Assembly (NCBI GenBank): GCA_002297545.1
Contig: DBLZ01000087.1
Coordinates: 1-24,487, forward strand
Length of the DNA: 24,487 bases
Reading direction: 5' to 3'
Source: Prevotellaceae bacterium UBA711
GTDB lineage: Bacteria; Bacteroidota; Bacteroidia; Bacteroidales; Bacteroidaceae
Notes under the pieces: model-generated
Told to the model about the DNA's origin: nothing
Database searches by the model: none
The model's input: the letters and a program-made list of their open reading frames with translations, nothing else
Translations under genes and position numbers: made by a program
Shown: positions 23,462 to 24,487 of the stretch, in pieces
How positions within the stretch are numbered: the stretch's first letter is position 1
Layout: every line of letters starts with the position of its first letter

Positions 23462-24352
23462 ATGAAAAAGACACTTATACTGGCCCTCGTGGCCACCATG
23501 TGCATAGGCATCCAGGCCATGCCACGAAAGAAAGACAAGAAGGCCAAGAAGGCAGAGGTGGCCCGCGTGGACACAGTGGACGTCAACACGTTCTCCTATC
23601 TGATAGGCAACCTCAACACGCGCGGCCTGATGGAGTTTCTCAGCCGCCAGAAGGGCGTGGACACACGCTATGTAGAAGACTTCATGGAGGGATTTGCCCA
23701 AGAGAGCCTCACCGAGGCAGACCTGCGCGCCAAGGCCCGCATCGCCGGAACCGAAATACGCGAAGACGTGGTAAAGCACATCATCCCCGGCCTGTCCAAG
23801 CAGATGAACGATACGGTGGATCTGCTCAACCATGCCGAGTTTCTGCGCGGCTTCATGGATGGCGTCATGGGTAAGCCCATGGAGATAAGCGCCGACTCCG
23901 CCATAAAGGTGGTGGACAAGCAGATGAAGTATTACCACGACAACCTGATGGAGAGCAAGTACGGAGCCAACCGTCGTGCAGGCGAGAACTTCCTGAAGAC
24001 CAACCAGAAGCAGAAGGACGTTCGCCTCACCGCCAGCGGTCTCCAGTACAAGGTCATCACCAAGGGCGAGGGTCCCACGCCCACCAGGGAACAGAAGGTG
24101 AAAGTGCACTACGAGGGCAAGCTGCTGGACGGCACTGTCTTCGACAGCTCATACAATCGCGGCCAGCCCGCAACCTTCGGCGTCAGCCAGGTCATTCCCG
24201 GATGGGTGGAGGCACTGACCATGATGCCCGTCGGCTCCAAGTGGGAGCTGTACATTCCCCAGGAACTGGCCTACGGCTCACAGGATCAGAAGAGCATTCC
24301 ACCGTTCTCCTGCCTCATCTTCACCGTGGAACTGCTGGAAATAGTCAAGTAA
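23462..24352 (+). CDS. FKBP-type peptidyl-prolyl isomerase, periplasmic
   Basis: This 296-residue protein has a signal peptide (MKKTLILALVATMCIGIQA) probably cut after IQA. A short Lys-rich stretch (MPRKKDKKAKK), a helical FKBP_N region and a C-terminal FKBP domain from about residue 190 follow. The catalytic motif residues are intact (VHYEGKLLDGTVFDSSYNRG, SQVIPGW, ELAYGSQ, LIFTVEL). It is expected in the periplasm, free or membrane-associated. The linker SKYGANRRAGENFL matches the equivalent SYGPNKKAGEDF of the preceding lipoprotein, showing recent common descent. ATG 23462 is chosen because it opens the signal peptide; the frame upstream passes through the hairpin. Confidence 0.95.
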   Translation: MKKTLILALVATMCIGIQAMPRKKDKKAKKAEVARVDTVDVNTFSYLIGNLNTRGLMEFLSRQKGVDTRYVEDFMEGFAQESLTEADLRAKARIAGTEIREDVVKHIIPGLSKQMNDTVDLLNHAEFLRGFMDGVMGKPMEISADSAIKVVDKQMKYYHDNLMESKYGANRRAGENFLKTNQKQKDVRLTASGLQYKVITKGEGPTPTREQKVKVHYEGKLLDGTVFDSSYNRGQPATFGVSQVIPGWVEALTMMPVGSKWELYIPQELAYGSQDQKSIPPFSCLIFTVELLEIVK

Positions 24353-24380
24353 AGGCATAAGCCTGCCCACGGGAACCAAG

Positions 24381-24402
24381 GCTGCGCCATGTATGGCGCA
24401 GC
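24381..24402 (+). terminator. Terminator-like hairpin after the FKBP array
   Basis: GCTGCGCCA (24381-24389) pairs perfectly with TGGCGCAGC (24394-24402) around the loop TGTA. It is 28 nt after the third FKBP stop. An outer pairing CTGCCC (24363-24368) with GGGCAG (24422-24427) could enclose it. No T-run follows. Confidence 0.6.
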
Positions 24403-24431
24403 GCCGCATCCTGTGACGTCCGGGCAGAAAC

Positions 24432-24464
24432 AACCGGTTTATTCGACCTGAAAAACCGGTTTAT
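24432..24464. repeat. Pair of 11-bp direct repeats, each centred on a palindrome
   Basis: AACCGGTTTAT occurs at 24432-24442 and again at 24454-24464, exactly 22 bp apart. Each contains AACCGGTT, a self-complementary core; the second extends to AAACCGGTTT. The spacing of about two helical turns suits a tandem operator, but no regulator is identified. Confidence 0.55.
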
Positions 24465-24474
24465 CCAATCGAGT

Positions 24475-24480
24475 AGGAGG
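24475..24480 (+). promoter_or_regulatory. Possible Shine-Dalgarno for a gene beyond the window
   Basis: AGGAGG is a perfect anti-16S match and lies 7 nt from the window end, suitable for a start codon just outside. Shine-Dalgarno sequences are otherwise almost absent here, as is usual in Bacteroidetes. Confidence 0.35.
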
Positions 24481-24487
24481 TAAACAC

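Noticed and set aside
1..24487. tRNA, rRNA, CRISPR arrays and insertion sequences
   Set aside because: I looked for T-loop motifs, regularly spaced repeats and transposase-like proteins and found none.

Overview
The window is a GC-rich piece of a Bacteroidetes chromosome, most likely order Bacteroidales (Prevotellaceae-like, although the family is a guess). Several gene starts are preceded by the Bacteroidetes -7 box TAnnTTTG, in two cases with TTG 20 bp upstream. Shine-Dalgarno sequences are nearly absent. Gene families also fit: lipoprotein and periplasmic FKBP prolyl isomerases, a TlpA-like thioredoxin protein, a nucleoside kinase with a TGS-type N-terminus, and an IspG carrying the insert region seen in this phylum. 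I saw no mobile element, CRISPR array, tRNA or rRNA. Most of the window is core housekeeping; the unusual features are domain fusions, shortened enzymes, a paralogue array and structured non-coding segments.

Layout. Positions 1-268 hold no convincing gene but several nested inverted repeats. asd (minus, to 1285) is divergent from a plus-strand run: a cation:proton antiporter, an overlapping LolD-type ABC ATPase, and the S1-domain protein CvfB (to 5114). A 15-bp perfect stem separates this from convergent minus-strand genes. Those comprise an SDR plus aldehyde dehydrogenase pair (5183-7446, own promoter) and a TlpA-like thioredoxin protein (7595-9460, own promoter).

A long minus-strand block follows. 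From its 5' end at 15629 it reads lrp (own promoter), a class-I glutamine amidotransferase/membrane-dipeptidase fusion, a glutaminyl cyclase-like lipoprotein, sufE, dusB and a U32 protein (to 9532). Upstream lies a second minus-strand run: nucleoside kinase (from 21684), nnrD, purE, ispG, a GNAT acetyltransferase and ttcA (to 15797). Stop/start overlaps of 4 bp or gaps of a few bases suggest cotranscription across much of it.

From a divergent promoter region at about 21700-21780, three FKBP-type prolyl isomerases run on the plus strand. Their N-termini predict cytoplasm, lipoprotein and periplasm in that order. The window ends with a hairpin, two copies of an 11-bp element 22 bp apart, and an AGGAGG sequence that may belong to a gene starting beyond the window.

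How the genes fit together. Four genes concern tRNA modification or Fe-S supply (dusB, U32/TrhP-like, ttcA, sufE). ispG, ttcA and the U32 protein are expected to need [4Fe-4S] clusters. The lrp-led genes suggest peptide or gamma-glutamyl compound turnover. The SDR/ALDH pair suggests two-step oxidation of an alcohol to an acid. I found no clearly new multi-gene defence or mobile system. The best candidates for a second look are the amidotransferase-dipeptidase fusion, the shortened IspG and NnrD, the three-compartment FKBP array, and the structured segments at both ends.
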